NCBI RefSeq assembly: GCF_018760785.1
Contig: NZ_JAHHZO010000002.1
Location: 186,001-250,000 of the forward strand
DNA length: 64,000 nt
Direction: 5' to 3'
From: Rhizobium sp. CSW-27
GTDB lineage: Bacteria > Pseudomonadota > Alphaproteobacteria > Rhizobiales > Rhizobiaceae
Part shown: positions 41,283 through 51,293 of the stretch, in pieces
How the letters are laid out: each line of letters begins with the position of its first letter
Numbering within the stretch: the stretch's first letter is position 1
Program-made: the position numbers and the translations under genes
The notes under the pieces: generated by a model
The model's database searches: none
Told to the model about the DNA's origin: nothing
What the model saw: only the letters and a program-made list of their open reading frames with translations

Positions 41283-42602
41283 ATGACATTGAAGACCATT
41301 TTGCTCGGCGCAGTTTCTGCGCTGGCCCTGTCCGGTATTGCCTCGGCCGAGACGCTGACCATTGCGACCGTCAACAATGGCGACATGATCCGCATGCAGA
41401 AGCTGACCGATGACTTCAAGGCGAAGAATCCGGGCATCGACCTGCAGTGGGTGACGCTGGAAGAAAACGTGCTGCGCCAGCGCGTGACCACGGACATTGC
41501 CACCAAGAGCGGCCAGTACGACATCATGACCATCGGCATCTACGAGACGCCGATCTGGGGCAAGCAGGGCTGGCTGGCACCGCTGGACAAGTTGACCAGC
41601 GATGCAAAGTATGACGCCAACGATCTGCTTCCGCCGATCCGCTCCGGCCTGACGGTGGACGGCAAGCTCTATGCCGCGCCCTTCTACGGCGAAAGCTCGA
41701 TGGTGATGTATCGCAAGGACCTGTTCGACAAGGCCGGCCTGAAGATGCCGGAAAAGCCGACCTGGGACTTCATTGCCGACGCCGCCCGCAAGATCACCGA
41801 CAAGGGCTCCGAGACCTACGGCATCTGCCTGCGCGGCAAGGCCGGCTGGGGCGAGAACATGGCCTTCCTGACGGCGACCGCCAATTCCTTCGGCGCCCGC
41901 TGGTTCGACGAGAACTGGAAGCCGCAGTTCGATCAGCCCGAATGGAAGAACACGCTCGACTTCTACGTCAAGCTGATGAAGGACGCCGGCCCTCCGGGCG
42001 CCTCCTCCAACGGCTTCAACGAGAACCTGGCACTCTTCCAGACCGGCAAGTGCGGCATGTGGATCGACGCGACCGTTGCGGCCTCCTTCGTCACCAATCC
42101 GAAGGAATCCAAGGTTGCCGATCAGGTGGGCTTTGCGCTCGCGCCGGACAACGGGCTTGGCAAGCGCGGCAACTGGCTGTGGTCCTGGAACCTCGCCATT
42201 CCGGCCGGCTCCAAGAAGGTCGAGGCGGCAGAGAAGTTCATCGCCTGGGCAACCAGCAAGGACTATCTGAACCTCGTCGCGGAAAAGGATGGCTGGGCCA
42301 ATGTTCCTCCGGGCACGCGCACCTCGCTCTACCAGAACCCGGAATACCAGAAGGCCGCCTCCTTCGCGAAGATGACGATCGACTCGATCAACAGCGCCGA
42401 CCCGAAGCACCCGACGGTGAAGCCCGTGCCCTATGAAGGCGTGCAGTATGTGGCGATCCCGGAGTTCCAGGGCATCGGCACGGCGGTCGGCCAGCAGTTC
42501 TCCGCAGCCCTTGCCGGCCAGGTCTCGGTCGATCAGGCGCTGAAGAACGCGCAGCAGCTGACCGAGCGCGAAATGGCAAAGGCGGGCTATCCGAAGAAGT
42601 AA
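41283..42602 (+). CDS. smoE: Sorbitol/mannitol ABC transporter, substrate-binding protein
   Basis: A 439-residue family 1 solute-binding protein. The signal peptide is about residues 1-22 (LLGAVSALALSGIASA). The mature sequence has the SmoE-type core: TIATVNNGDMIRMQKLTDDF, IGIYETPIWGKQGWLAPLDKL, and the C-terminal QGIGTAVGQQFSAALAGQVS. It would bind sorbitol or mannitol in the periplasm. GGGAGGAAGAG precedes the ATG. First structural gene of the smo operon; a cluster of strong hairpins separates it from smoF, which may keep its expression above that of the membrane subunits. Confidence 0.92.
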   Translation: MTLKTILLGAVSALALSGIASAETLTIATVNNGDMIRMQKLTDDFKAKNPGIDLQWVTLEENVLRQRVTTDIATKSGQYDIMTIGIYETPIWGKQGWLAPLDKLTSDAKYDANDLLPPIRSGLTVDGKLYAAPFYGESSMVMYRKDLFDKAGLKMPEKPTWDFIADAARKITDKGSETYGICLRGKAGWGENMAFLTATANSFGARWFDENWKPQFDQPEWKNTLDFYVKLMKDAGPPGASSNGFNENLALFQTGKCGMWIDATVAASFVTNPKESKVADQVGFALAPDNGLGKRGNWLWSWNLAIPAGSKKVEAAEKFIAWATSKDYLNLVAEKDGWANVPPGTRTSLYQNPEYQKAASFAKMTIDSINSADPKHPTVKPVPYEGVQYVAIPEFQGIGTAVGQQFSAALAGQVSVDQALKNAQQLTEREMAKAGYPKK

Positions 42603-42641
42603 GACTACCGGGCTGGAGGGGGCGCTTGCCCCTCACCCTAG

Positions 42642-42812
42642 CCCTCTCCCCGTGAACGGGGAGAGGGGACCGGCAAAGATCCTGGTTTTGCAGAGAAGAC
42701 CCCTCCCCAACCCCTCCCCACAAGGGGGAGGGGCTTAACCCGCAGCACTCACCGCACTTCTCCGTTTGGGGCAGGCGGATGCCGCGAGGTTTCTCCCCCC
42801 TTGTGGGGGAGA
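42642..42812. repeat. Cluster of three G+C-rich hairpins (rhizobial intergenic repeat type) between smoE and smoF
   Basis: Three strong stems: CCCTCTCCCCGT / ACGGGGAGAGGG (42642-42667, 12 bp, 2-nt loop), CCCCTCCCC / GGGGAGGGG with a 5-nt loop (42711-42733) and TCTCCCCC / GGGGGAGA (42792-42812). The surrounding CCCTCACCCTAGCCCTCTCCCC text is of the kind scattered between genes in Rhizobiaceae. Positioned after the binding protein gene, it would stabilise that part of the mRNA or partly stop transcription. The 269-bp gap holds no gene. Confidence 0.75.
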
Positions 42813-42871
42813 TGGCGGCAGCCAGAGGGGGAGGTTCTGACTAAGTTCAACAAAACAAGAGGCGGGCTTCC

Positions 42872-43744
42872 ATGGCGACGACCCACACCCGTTCGGCAGC
42901 ACGCCTGATGATGGCACCCTCCGTCATCCTGCTGTTTGCCTGGATGATCGTGCCGCTCGGCATGACCATCTATTTCTCCTTCCTGCGCTACAATCTGCTG
43001 ATGCCGGGCATGGAAGAGTTCACGGGCTTCCTGAACTATTCCTTCTTCCTCAGCGACCCCGCTTTCTTCGATGCGCTGACCAATACGCTGCTGCTGGTCG
43101 GCGGCGTGCTCGCCATCACCATCATCGGCGGCATCGCCTTTGCGCTGCTGCTCGACCAGCCGATCTTCGGGCAGGGCATCGTGCGCATCCTGGTGATTGC
43201 GCCCTTCTTCGTCATGCCGACCGTGTCGGCCCTGGTGTGGAAGAACATGTTCATGAACCCGGTGAACGGCCTGCTTGCCTGGATCGCCCGCAGCCTCGGC
43301 TTTCAGCCTGTCGATTTTCTGGCGACCATTCCGCTGCTCTCGGTCATCATCATCGTCGCCTGGCAGTGGCTGCCCTTTGCGACGCTGATCATGCTGACCG
43401 CGCTGCAATCACTCGACGAGGAGCAGAAGGAAGCCGCGGAAATGGATGGCGCCGGGTTCGTCTCGCGCTTCATCTACATCGTGCTGCCGCACATGGCACG
43501 CGCCATCACCGTCGTCATCCTGATCGAAACCATCTTCCTGCTCTCCGTCTTCGCGGAGATCCTCGTCACCACCAATGGCGGGCCGGGCACGCAGAGCACG
43601 AACCTCACCTATCTCGTCTATGCCCAGGCGCTTTTGCAGTTCGATATCGGCGGGGCATCCGCCGGCGGCATCGTGGCGGTCATCCTCGCCAACATCGTGG
43701 CCATCTTCCTCGTGCGCCTCATCGGCAAGAATCTGGAGGCCTGA
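42872..43744 (+). CDS. smoF: Sorbitol/mannitol ABC transporter permease SmoF
   Basis: A 290-residue MalF-type permease with about six membrane segments, starting RLMMAPSVILLFAWMIVPLGM. The EAA loop is QKEAAEMDGAGFVSRFIYIVLP. The segment VTTNGGPGTQSTNLTYLVY is conserved in polyol transporters of this group. It pairs with SmoG, whose gene begins 4 bp after this stop codon. The gene follows the hairpin cluster. Confidence 0.93.
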   Translation: MATTHTRSAARLMMAPSVILLFAWMIVPLGMTIYFSFLRYNLLMPGMEEFTGFLNYSFFLSDPAFFDALTNTLLLVGGVLAITIIGGIAFALLLDQPIFGQGIVRILVIAPFFVMPTVSALVWKNMFMNPVNGLLAWIARSLGFQPVDFLATIPLLSVIIIVAWQWLPFATLIMLTALQSLDEEQKEAAEMDGAGFVSRFIYIVLPHMARAITVVILIETIFLLSVFAEILVTTNGGPGTQSTNLTYLVYAQALLQFDIGGASAGGIVAVILANIVAIFLVRLIGKNLEA

Positions 43745-43748
43745 CACC

Positions 43749-44579
43749 ATGGCACGCAAGGTTTCCACAAAACGAAAACTCGTCATGACGGCGATCGCCT
43801 GGACGCTCGGTTTGCTGATCTTCTTCCCGATCCTCTGGACGGTCCTCACCAGCTTCAAATCGGAAGGTGACGCAATCGCCTCGCCGCCAGTCTTCCTGTT
43901 CTTCCACTGGACGACGGAAAACTACACCGAGGTGCAGAGCCGTTCGGATTATGCCCTGCACTTCTGGAACTCGGTGATCATGTCGGTCGGCTCGACACTG
44001 CTCGGGCTTCTGATCGCCATCCCGTCTGCCTGGGCCATGGCCTTTTCGCCGACCAGGCGGACGAAGGACGTCCTGATGTGGATGCTCTCCACCAAGATGA
44101 TGCCGCCGGTCGGCGCGCTGATCCCGGTCTACCTGATCTTTCGCGACATGGGCCTGCTCGACAGCCGCATCGGGCTCGTGATCGTGCTGACGCTGATCAA
44201 CCTGCCGATCATCGTGTGGATGCTCTACACCTACTTCAAGGAAATCCCCGGCGAGATCCTCGAGGCAGCCCGGATGGACGGAGCCTCGCTTGCCAAGGAA
44301 ATCGTCTACGTGCTGACGCCGATGGCGGTGCCCGGCATCGCCTCGACGCTGCTCCTCAACATCATTCTCGCCTGGAACGAGGCCTTCTGGACGCTGAACC
44401 TCACCACGTCGAAGGCCGCACCCCTGACAACCTTCATCGCCTCCTATTCCAGCCCGGAAGGTCTCTTCTACGCCAAGCTCTCGGCCGCCTCGACCATGGC
44501 GATCGCCCCGATCCTGATCCTCGGCTGGTTCAGCCAGAAGCAGCTCGTGCGCGGCCTGACCTTCGGCGCGGTGAAATAG
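43749..44579 (+). CDS. smoG: Sorbitol/mannitol ABC transporter permease SmoG
   Basis: A 276-residue MalG-type permease with six predicted membrane segments (first: [20 protein letters not shown]). The ATPase-contact loop is [22 protein letters not shown]. It shows [19 protein letters not shown] without the first residue, a stretch typical of SmoG/MtlG proteins. The start at 43749 is 4 bp after the smoF stop, which indicates coupled translation; longer readings into smoF are not coding. Confidence 0.93.
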   Translation: MARKVSTKRKLVMTAIAWTLGLLIFFPILWTVLTSFKSEGDAIASPPVFLFFHWTTENYTEVQSRSDYALHFWNSVIMSVGSTLLGLLIAIPSAWAMAFSPTRRTKDVLMWMLSTKMMPPVGALIPVYLIFRDMGLLDSRIGLVIVLTLINLPIIVWMLYTYFKEIPGEILEAARMDGASLAKEIVYVLTPMAVPGIASTLLLNIILAWNEAFWTLNLTTSKAAPLTTFIASYSSPEGLFYAKLSAASTMAIAPILILGWFSQKQLVRGLTFGAVK

Positions 44580-44605
44580 GCAGCGGATACAAAAGGAAAA
44601 CGAAG

Positions 44606-45600
<995 letters not shown>

Positions 45601-45604
<4 letters not shown>

Positions 45605-46377
45605 CCGGCAGACTGCAGGACAAATCCGCCATCATCACCGGTGCTGCCCGCGGCATCGGCCGCGCCTTCGCGGAGGCCTATGTGCGGGAGGGCGCCACCG
45701 TCGCTATCGCCGACATCAACCTCGCGCGCGCGCGCCAGACGGCGGACGAGATCGGGCCGAAAGCCTATGCGGTGGAACTCGACGTGACGCAGCAGGCGTC
45801 CATCGATGCGGCGATCCGCGCGGTCGAGGAGAAGACGGGCGGCGTCGACATTCTCATCAACAATGCCGCACTCTTCGACATGGCGCCGATCGTCGAGATT
45901 TCCCGCGACAGCTACGAGCGGCTGTTCTCGATCAATGTCGCAGGCTCCCTGTTCATGCTGCAGGCGGCCGCGCGCTCCATGATCGCGCGCGGTAAGGGTG
46001 GCAAGATCATCAACATGGCAAGCCAGGCGGGCCGGCGCGGCGAAGCGCTGGTGGCCATCTACTGCGCCACCAAGGCGGCGATCATCTCGCTCACCCAGTC
46101 GGCGGGGCTCGATCTCATCAAGCACGGCATCAATGTCAACGCGATTGCGCCCGGCGTGGTGGACGGCGAACACTGGGATGGCGTGGATGCGCTGTTTGCC
46201 CGCTACGAGAACCGCCCTCTCGGCGAAAAGAAGCGCCTCGTCGGTGAGGCCGTTCCCTTTGGCCGCATGGGCACGGCCGAGGATCTGACCGGCATGGCCG
46301 TGTTCCTTGCCTCCACCGAGGCCCAATACATCGTCGCCCAGACCTACAATGTCGATGGCGGCAACTGGATGAGCTGA
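45601..46377 (+). CDS. smoS: Sorbitol (L-iditol/glucitol) dehydrogenase, SDR family
   Basis: A 258-residue short-chain dehydrogenase converting sorbitol to fructose (and galactitol to tagatose in some homologues) with NAD+. NAD-binding [15 protein letters not shown], the NNAALF strand, catalytic serine in [10 protein letters not shown] and YCATK (Tyr-x3-Lys) are present. [22 protein letters not shown] is characteristic of SmoS. The gene is coupled to smoK by a 4-bp overlap and followed by the mannitol dehydrogenase gene, giving two polyol-to-fructose routes in one operon. Confidence 0.92.
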
Positions 46378-46427
46378 GTTGGAGCCTCCGACCCGTTTCT
46401 GCCGTTCACTTTTCAGGACGTGACCCC

Positions 46428-47909
46428 ATGACCATCAAGCTTTCCCGCGCCACCCTGTCCGAGATCGCCGCCACGGCGGCCGTGCCGGCCTATGACCAGA
46501 AGACGCTGTCGCCGGGCATCCTACATTTCGGCGTCGGCAATTTTCACCGTGCCCATCAGGCGGTCTATCTGGACGATCTCTTCAACGAGGGACTGGACCA
46601 CGACTGGGGCATCGTTGGCGCCGGCGTTCTGCCCTCCGACCAGGCCATGCGCGACAAGCTTGCGGCACAGGATTTCCTGACGACGGTGGTGGAGCAGGAC
46701 AACAACCGCACCGCCGCGCGCGTCACCGCGCCGATGATCGACATCCTGCCGGTCGGCGATGCGGGTGCGATCATTGCGGCCCTCGGCGACCCGAAGATCC
46801 GCATCGTCTCGATGACGATCACCGAGGGCGGCTATTTCATCGATGCGGAAGGGCATTTCAACCCGGCCCATCCCGCCATCCAGGCCGATGCCGCAACGCC
46901 TGACCAGCCGAAAACGGTGTTCGGGCTGATCATCGCGGGGCTGAAGGCACGCCGCGACAAGGGCATTGCGCCCTTCACCGTGATGTCCTGCGACAACATT
47001 CCCGGCAATGGCCACGTGACGGAAAATACGGTCTGCGGGCTCGCCCGTCTCTCCGATCCGGCTTTTGCCGACTGGATCCACGAGAACGTCAGCTTCCCGA
47101 ATTCCATGGTCGACCGTATTACGCCGGCCACCGGCAGCCGCGAGATCGACATTCTGGCACAGGATTTCGGGGTTGAGGACAACTGGCCGGTATTCTGCGA
47201 GGAATTCAAGCAGTGGGTGATGGAAGACCGCTTCCCGGCCGGCCGCCCGCTTCTGGAGCGGGCCGGCGTGCAGTTCGTGCCGGATGTCGCCCCCTACGAA
47301 CTGATGAAGATCCGCATCCTGAACGGCGGCCATGCGGCGATCGCCTATCCGGCGGCACTTCTCGATATCCATTTCGTGCATGAGGCGATGGAGCATCCGC
47401 TGATCCGCGCCTTCCTCGCCAAGCTCGAGAAGGAAGAAATCATCCCGATCGTGCCGCCGGTGCCGGATACCGATCTCAACGCCTATTTCGAACTGATCGA
47501 GCGGCGCTTCCTCAATCCGAAGATCGGCGACACGATTCCGCGTCTGGCGCAGGACGGTTCGAACCGCCAGCCGAAATTCATCCTGCCCTCCACCGCCGAC
47601 CGGCTGGCCCGCGGCGAGGATATCGTCGGCCTGTCGCTCGTCTCGGCTCTGTGGTGCCGCTACTTTGCCGGCACCAGCGACAGCGGCAAGGCGATTGTCT
47701 TCAACGATGCGAGTGCCGAGAAGCTGCAGGCGGCGGCGCTTCAGGCGCGTCAGGATCCGGCGGCCTTCCTCGCCTTCGACGAGATCTTCGGTGCCGTGTC
47801 CGGTTCGCAACATTTCCGCAACCGCTTTGCGCATGCGCTTGAAACCCTGTGGACGGAGGGGACCGCCCGCACGCTGCAGCTCTATCTTGATGACCGTCTG
47901 GCGGGCTAG
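46428..47909 (+). CDS. mtlK: Mannitol 2-dehydrogenase (polyol-specific long-chain dehydrogenase)
   Basis: A 493-residue enzyme of the PSLDR family oxidising mannitol to fructose with NAD+. The N-terminal cofactor-binding start is PGILHFGVGNFHRAHQAVYLDDL minus its first bases' codons; the catalytic K-x4-N-x2-H pattern is seen in LMKIRILNGGHAAIAYPA. Other family marks are FTVMSCDNIPGNGHV, NSMVDRITP and KFILPSTADRLARG. It lies 50 bp after smoS and 9 bp before the HAD gene in a single operon. Confidence 0.94.
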   Translation: MTIKLSRATLSEIAATAAVPAYDQKTLSPGILHFGVGNFHRAHQAVYLDDLFNEGLDHDWGIVGAGVLPSDQAMRDKLAAQDFLTTVVEQDNNRTAARVTAPMIDILPVGDAGAIIAALGDPKIRIVSMTITEGGYFIDAEGHFNPAHPAIQADAATPDQPKTVFGLIIAGLKARRDKGIAPFTVMSCDNIPGNGHVTENTVCGLARLSDPAFADWIHENVSFPNSMVDRITPATGSREIDILAQDFGVEDNWPVFCEEFKQWVMEDRFPAGRPLLERAGVQFVPDVAPYELMKIRILNGGHAAIAYPAALLDIHFVHEAMEHPLIRAFLAKLEKEEIIPIVPPVPDTDLNAYFELIERRFLNPKIGDTIPRLAQDGSNRQPKFILPSTADRLARGEDIVGLSLVSALWCRYFAGTSDSGKAIVFNDASAEKLQAAALQARQDPAAFLAFDEIFGAVSGSQHFRNRFAHALETLWTEGTARTLQLYLDDRLAG

Positions 47910-47918
47910 AGTCATGCC

Positions 47919-48629
47919 ATGGAACAGATGCGGCAACCCCTGGTGATCTTCGACTGCGACGGCGTGCTGGTAGACAGCGAGCCCTTGTCCATCCGCGTTC
48001 TTATCGATGCGGTGAAGGCGAACGGCGGTGAACTTGGCGAGCAGCAGGCCTACCAGCGCTTCCTTGGCCGCAGCATGGCGCATATGGTGTCGGTGCTGGA
48101 CGCGGATTTCGGCATCCATGCGGATGCCGCCTTCCTGGAGCGCATGCGCCAGGATCTCTATCGCAGCTTCGAAGCGGATCTCCAGCCGATCAAGGGGATT
48201 GCGGATGCGCTCTCCGCCATGCCCTGGCGCTGCTGCGTGGCATCCTCCAGCCAGCCGGAGCGCATCCGTCTGTCGCTCGGTCTCACCGGGCTTCTCGGCT
48301 TCTTCGAACCGCATGTCTACAGCGCCACCATGGTGGCAAACGGCAAGCCGGCGCCGGATCTCTTCCTGCATGCCGCTCGTGAAATGGGAGTGGATCCGGT
48401 CGATTGCATCGTCATCGAGGATAGCCCTGCCGGCATCCAGGCGGCGCAGCGCGCCGGCATGGCGGTGTTTGCCTTCACCGGCGGATCGCATGCGGACCGG
48501 GAGGAATACCGGACGGAAATCGCCGCGCTTTCGCCGAATGTCGTGTTTGACGCCATGCCGGATTTGCTCCACCTTATTGCCAACTACATATCGGATCCTG
48601 CGGGCCGGCCGGCCGTTGCGGCGCCTTGA
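47919..48629 (+). CDS. HAD-superfamily sugar phosphatase
   Basis: A 236-residue haloacid-dehalogenase hydrolase of subfamily IA. Motif I is VIFDCDGVLVDSEP (nucleophile and acid aspartates), motif II CCVASSSQPERI, motif III lysine in NGKPAPDLFL, and motif IV CIVIEDSPAGIQAAQRAGM. The helical cap lies between residues about 20 and 85. It would dephosphorylate a sugar or polyol phosphate; the operon suggests an intermediate or by-product of fructose or polyol metabolism, but the substrate is unknown. ATG 47919 comes 9 bp after the mtlK stop. Confidence 0.9.
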   Translation: MEQMRQPLVIFDCDGVLVDSEPLSIRVLIDAVKANGGELGEQQAYQRFLGRSMAHMVSVLDADFGIHADAAFLERMRQDLYRSFEADLQPIKGIADALSAMPWRCCVASSSQPERIRLSLGLTGLLGFFEPHVYSATMVANGKPAPDLFLHAAREMGVDPVDCIVIEDSPAGIQAAQRAGMAVFAFTGGSHADREEYRTEIAALSPNVVFDAMPDLLHLIANYISDPAGRPAVAAP

Positions 48630-48683
48630 GCGCCCGGTGGCAAACCCGAACGGTGATCCTTCAAGGATGGGAAACAGGACCTG

Positions 48684-50264
48684 ATGCGGGAACTGGTGGT
48701 GGCGGTCGATGTGGGAACGACCAGCGCACGCGCGGGCGTGTTCAACCGTCACGGCAGGCTTCTGGCGCGCAGCCGTCATCCGATCCTGATGCGGCGCGAC
48801 GGCGACCATATTGCCGAGCATGATTCCGAGGACATCTGGCGCGCCACCTGCCATGCGGTGAGGGCCGCGATGGCGGAGGCCGGGGTGAAACCGGACCAGG
48901 TGGCAAGTCTCGGCTTCGACGCGACCTGTTCGCTGGTGCTGCGCGACCGGGACGGCAAGCCGCTCAGCGTGTCCGCCACCGGTGATGATCGTCTCGATAC
49001 GATCGTCTGGCTCGACCACCGTGCCGTGGAAGAGGCCGAGCGGCTGAATGCCAGCCGCCATCCGGTGCTGGATTTCTGCGGCGGCGCCTTGTCGCCGGAA
49101 ATGCAGCTGCCGAAGCTTGCCTGGATCAAGCGCCACATGCCGCGCAGCTGGCAGAAGGCCGGCTACTTCTTCGATCTCGCCGATTTCCTCACCTGGCGCG
49201 CCACGGGGTCGACGGCACGCTCCCGTTCCACGCTGACGGCCAAGTGGAACTTCCTTGCCCATGAAACGGCCGGCTGGCAGCGGGATTTCCTGGCACTGGC
49301 CGGGCTCGACGACGTGGTGGGGCGCGGTGCCCTGCCGCTGACGACGCTGCCCGTCGGCGGTCTGGTCGACCGGTTAAGCGAAACGGCTGCCGCAGAGCTT
49401 GGCCTGACCACGGGTTGCCTCGTGGCGCCCGGCATCATCGATGCCTATGCGGGGGCGCTCGGCGCGCTCGGCACCACCGTCGGCCGGGCGGGGGAAAGCG
49501 GAGATCTGGCGCTGGTTGGTGGAACCTCCAGCTGCCTGGTCGCGCTGTCTGCCACGCCGATCTTCACCGACAGCCTGTGGGGGCCATTTCGCGGCGCGCT
49601 TTTGCCGGATCTCTGGCTGGTCGAGGGCAGCCAGTCGGCGGCCGGCGCGCTGCTCGATCATGTGGTGCGCATGCATGCTGCGGGCGGGGATCCGACATCG
49701 ATCCTCCACCAGCGCATCATCGACCGCATCCGCGTGCTGCGCGAGGGGGAACCCTATCGGCTGGGCGAGCGGCTGAACATCCTGCCGGATTTCCACGGCA
49801 ATCGCGCGCCGCTGGCCGATCCGCGCGCCACCGGCACGATTTCGGGCCTGACGCTCGACACCTCTTTCGACGGGCTCTGCCAGCTCTACTGGCGCACCTG
49901 CGTGGCGCTGGCACTCGGCATCCGCCACATACTGGAAACGATGAAGGCCGCCGGGCATGCGGTGGAGATGCTGCATGTGGCGGGCGGTCACGCGCTCAAT
50001 CCGCATCTGGTGGAGCTTTATGCCGACGTGACCGGTTATCCGGTGCGGCTGCCTTCGGCGCCGGATGCCGTGCTTCTGGGAACAGCAATGGCCGCCTCGG
50101 TGGCGGGTGCCCTGCACACGGACCTCGCCTGCGCCGCCGCCGCCATGGATCAGGGCGGCACGGTGCGCCAGCCGGAAGGACGGGCGCATCCGCACTACGA
50201 GCGGGACTATCGCCGTTTTCTCGCCATGCAGCGCCACCGGGCCGAGCTGGAAGCGATCCGCTAA
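48684..50264 (+). CDS. FGGY-family carbohydrate kinase
   Basis: A 526-residue sugar kinase of the FGGY fold. The phosphate-binding start is VVAVDVGTTSARAGVFNRHG; the catalytic aspartate region is GIIDAYAGALGAL, and the second ATP-binding part is MLHVAGGHALNPHLVELYADVTG. Substrate-domain text such as FDATCSLVLRD and LPDFHGNRAPLADP resembles the D-ribulokinase/ribitol kinase branch rather than xylulokinase proper. Such kinases phosphorylate ketoses or polyols using ATP. As the last gene of the smo operon it may act on a minor ketose product (for example from another polyol); fructose phosphorylation by this family would be unusual. Confidence 0.87.
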   Translation: MRELVVAVDVGTTSARAGVFNRHGRLLARSRHPILMRRDGDHIAEHDSEDIWRATCHAVRAAMAEAGVKPDQVASLGFDATCSLVLRDRDGKPLSVSATGDDRLDTIVWLDHRAVEEAERLNASRHPVLDFCGGALSPEMQLPKLAWIKRHMPRSWQKAGYFFDLADFLTWRATGSTARSRSTLTAKWNFLAHETAGWQRDFLALAGLDDVVGRGALPLTTLPVGGLVDRLSETAAAELGLTTGCLVAPGIIDAYAGALGALGTTVGRAGESGDLALVGGTSSCLVALSATPIFTDSLWGPFRGALLPDLWLVEGSQSAAGALLDHVVRMHAAGGDPTSILHQRIIDRIRVLREGEPYRLGERLNILPDFHGNRAPLADPRATGTISGLTLDTSFDGLCQLYWRTCVALALGIRHILETMKAAGHAVEMLHVAGGHALNPHLVELYADVTGYPVRLPSAPDAVLLGTAMAASVAGALHTDLACAAAAMDQGGTVRQPEGRAHPHYERDYRRFLAMQRHRAELEAIR

Positions 50265-50546
50265 AGCTTCGGACCGAAAAGTGGCAGCCGGTTTTCAAAC
50301 AGAGCCGATGCGCAGACAGGCGATGCGCAAACAGAAATAGAGTGCATCGTGCCGGCTTCGGTTGTCTGCACGATGCTCTCGCGAGCATCTCCTTGTGCCG
50401 CCGGTTTGCCGCACCTACATCGAGCGGAAAGCAATTCCGGCGAAAACGGCAACCGGCTTTCGTCCGGAATTGCGTCAAAACAATCGGACAGAGCGTTTCG
50501 GGCGTGTCCGCCTGAAACGTTCTGGACCTACGGAGCCGGACTTCTG
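50265..50546. repeat. Gene-free stretch filled with inverted repeats (rhizobial intergenic element type)
   Basis: About 280 bp with no gene. GCAATTCCGG / CCGGAATTGC (50431-50440, 50464-50473) are perfect 10-bp arms with an inner CGAAAACGG / CCGGCTTTCG partial pairing; a further imperfect hairpin with AGCGTTTC / GAAACGTT arms occupies about 50481-50522. The first part (CCGAAAAGTGGCAGCCGGTTTTC) is also repeat-like text found between genes in this bacterial family. It is probably a composite of short mobile-type repeats. Confidence 0.65.
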
Positions 50547-51293
50547 ATGATCCTCGACGCCGCACGCCTTTCCCTCGTCAATCTCTTTGCGCCGGAAACG
50601 CGCCGGGTGTTCTGGAAGGTGCTGGGTCTGACGATCCTGGTGCTGATCGGCCTCTGGCTTGCGCTGCGCGGGGTGTTCATCGGCTATGTCTGGCCCTATT
50701 TCGCGGACCTTCTGCCGACGGTGCCGGATTGGGCCGGCTGGCTGGGCTTCGTCTTCGCCATCGCCGCCGGCATCGGACTGGCGCTCGGCCTTGCGCTTCT
50801 GATCGCGCCGGTCACGGCGCTGATCGCCGGCCTGTTCCTCGATGACGTGGCGGAAGTGGTGGAAAGGCGCGACTACCCGGTCGATCCGCCCGGTTCCGCC
50901 ATGCCGATGGCGCGCGCGCTGTTGGAATCGGTGCAGTTTCTCGGCGTTGTCATCCTCGGTAACCTGGTGGCGCTTTTCCTGCTGCTGGTGCCGGGCGTCA
51001 ATCTCGTCGCCTTCTTCCTCGTCAACGGCTATCTGCTGGGGCGGGAATTCTTCGAGTTCGCGGCCATGCGCTTTCGCCCGCCGGAAGAGGCCAAGGCCTT
51101 TCGCCAGAAGCACAAGGGCACGGTGTTTCTCGCCGGCCTTTTGATTGCCTGCTTCCTGGCCATTCCCATTCTCAACCTGCTGACGCCGCTGTTTGCGGCC
51201 GGGCTGATGGTGCATCTGCACAAGGCGGTCAGCGCCCGCGATCCCTCATTCGCCCTCGGAGAGCGCCGCCGCCCCGATCATCTGCGCGGGTAG
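50547..51293 (+). CDS. EI24-domain (CysZ-like) inner-membrane protein
   Basis: A 248-residue protein with about four long hydrophobic stretches (VLGLTILVLIGLWLALRGVF; LGFVFAIAAGIGLALGLALL; FLGVVILGNLVALFLLLVPG; FLAGLLIACFLAIPILNLL). The conserved segment VAFFLVNGYLLGREFFEFAAMR is diagnostic of the EI24/CysZ family. E. coli CysZ is a sulfate channel; alphaproteobacterial homologues are mostly uncharacterised, so the substrate is open. GGAG lies 11 nt before the ATG at 50547. Its last 48 bp overlap the convergent nth gene. Confidence 0.85.
   Translation: MILDAARLSLVNLFAPETRRVFWKVLGLTILVLIGLWLALRGVFIGYVWPYFADLLPTVPDWAGWLGFVFAIAAGIGLALGLALLIAPVTALIAGLFLDDVAEVVERRDYPVDPPGSAMPMARALLESVQFLGVVILGNLVALFLLLVPGVNLVAFFLVNGYLLGREFFEFAAMRFRPPEEAKAFRQKHKGTVFLAGLLIACFLAIPILNLLTPLFAAGLMVHLHKAVSARDPSFALGERRRPDHLRG

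Noticed and set aside
42601-42871. CRISPR array between smoE and smoF
   Set aside because: The repeated units are unequal palindromes without regular spacers, and no cas genes are present in the window.
46521-49262. A 913-codon open frame on the minus strand
   Set aside because: Antisense shadow of mtlK, the HAD phosphatase and the FGGY kinase genes; no family resemblance and no ribosome site.
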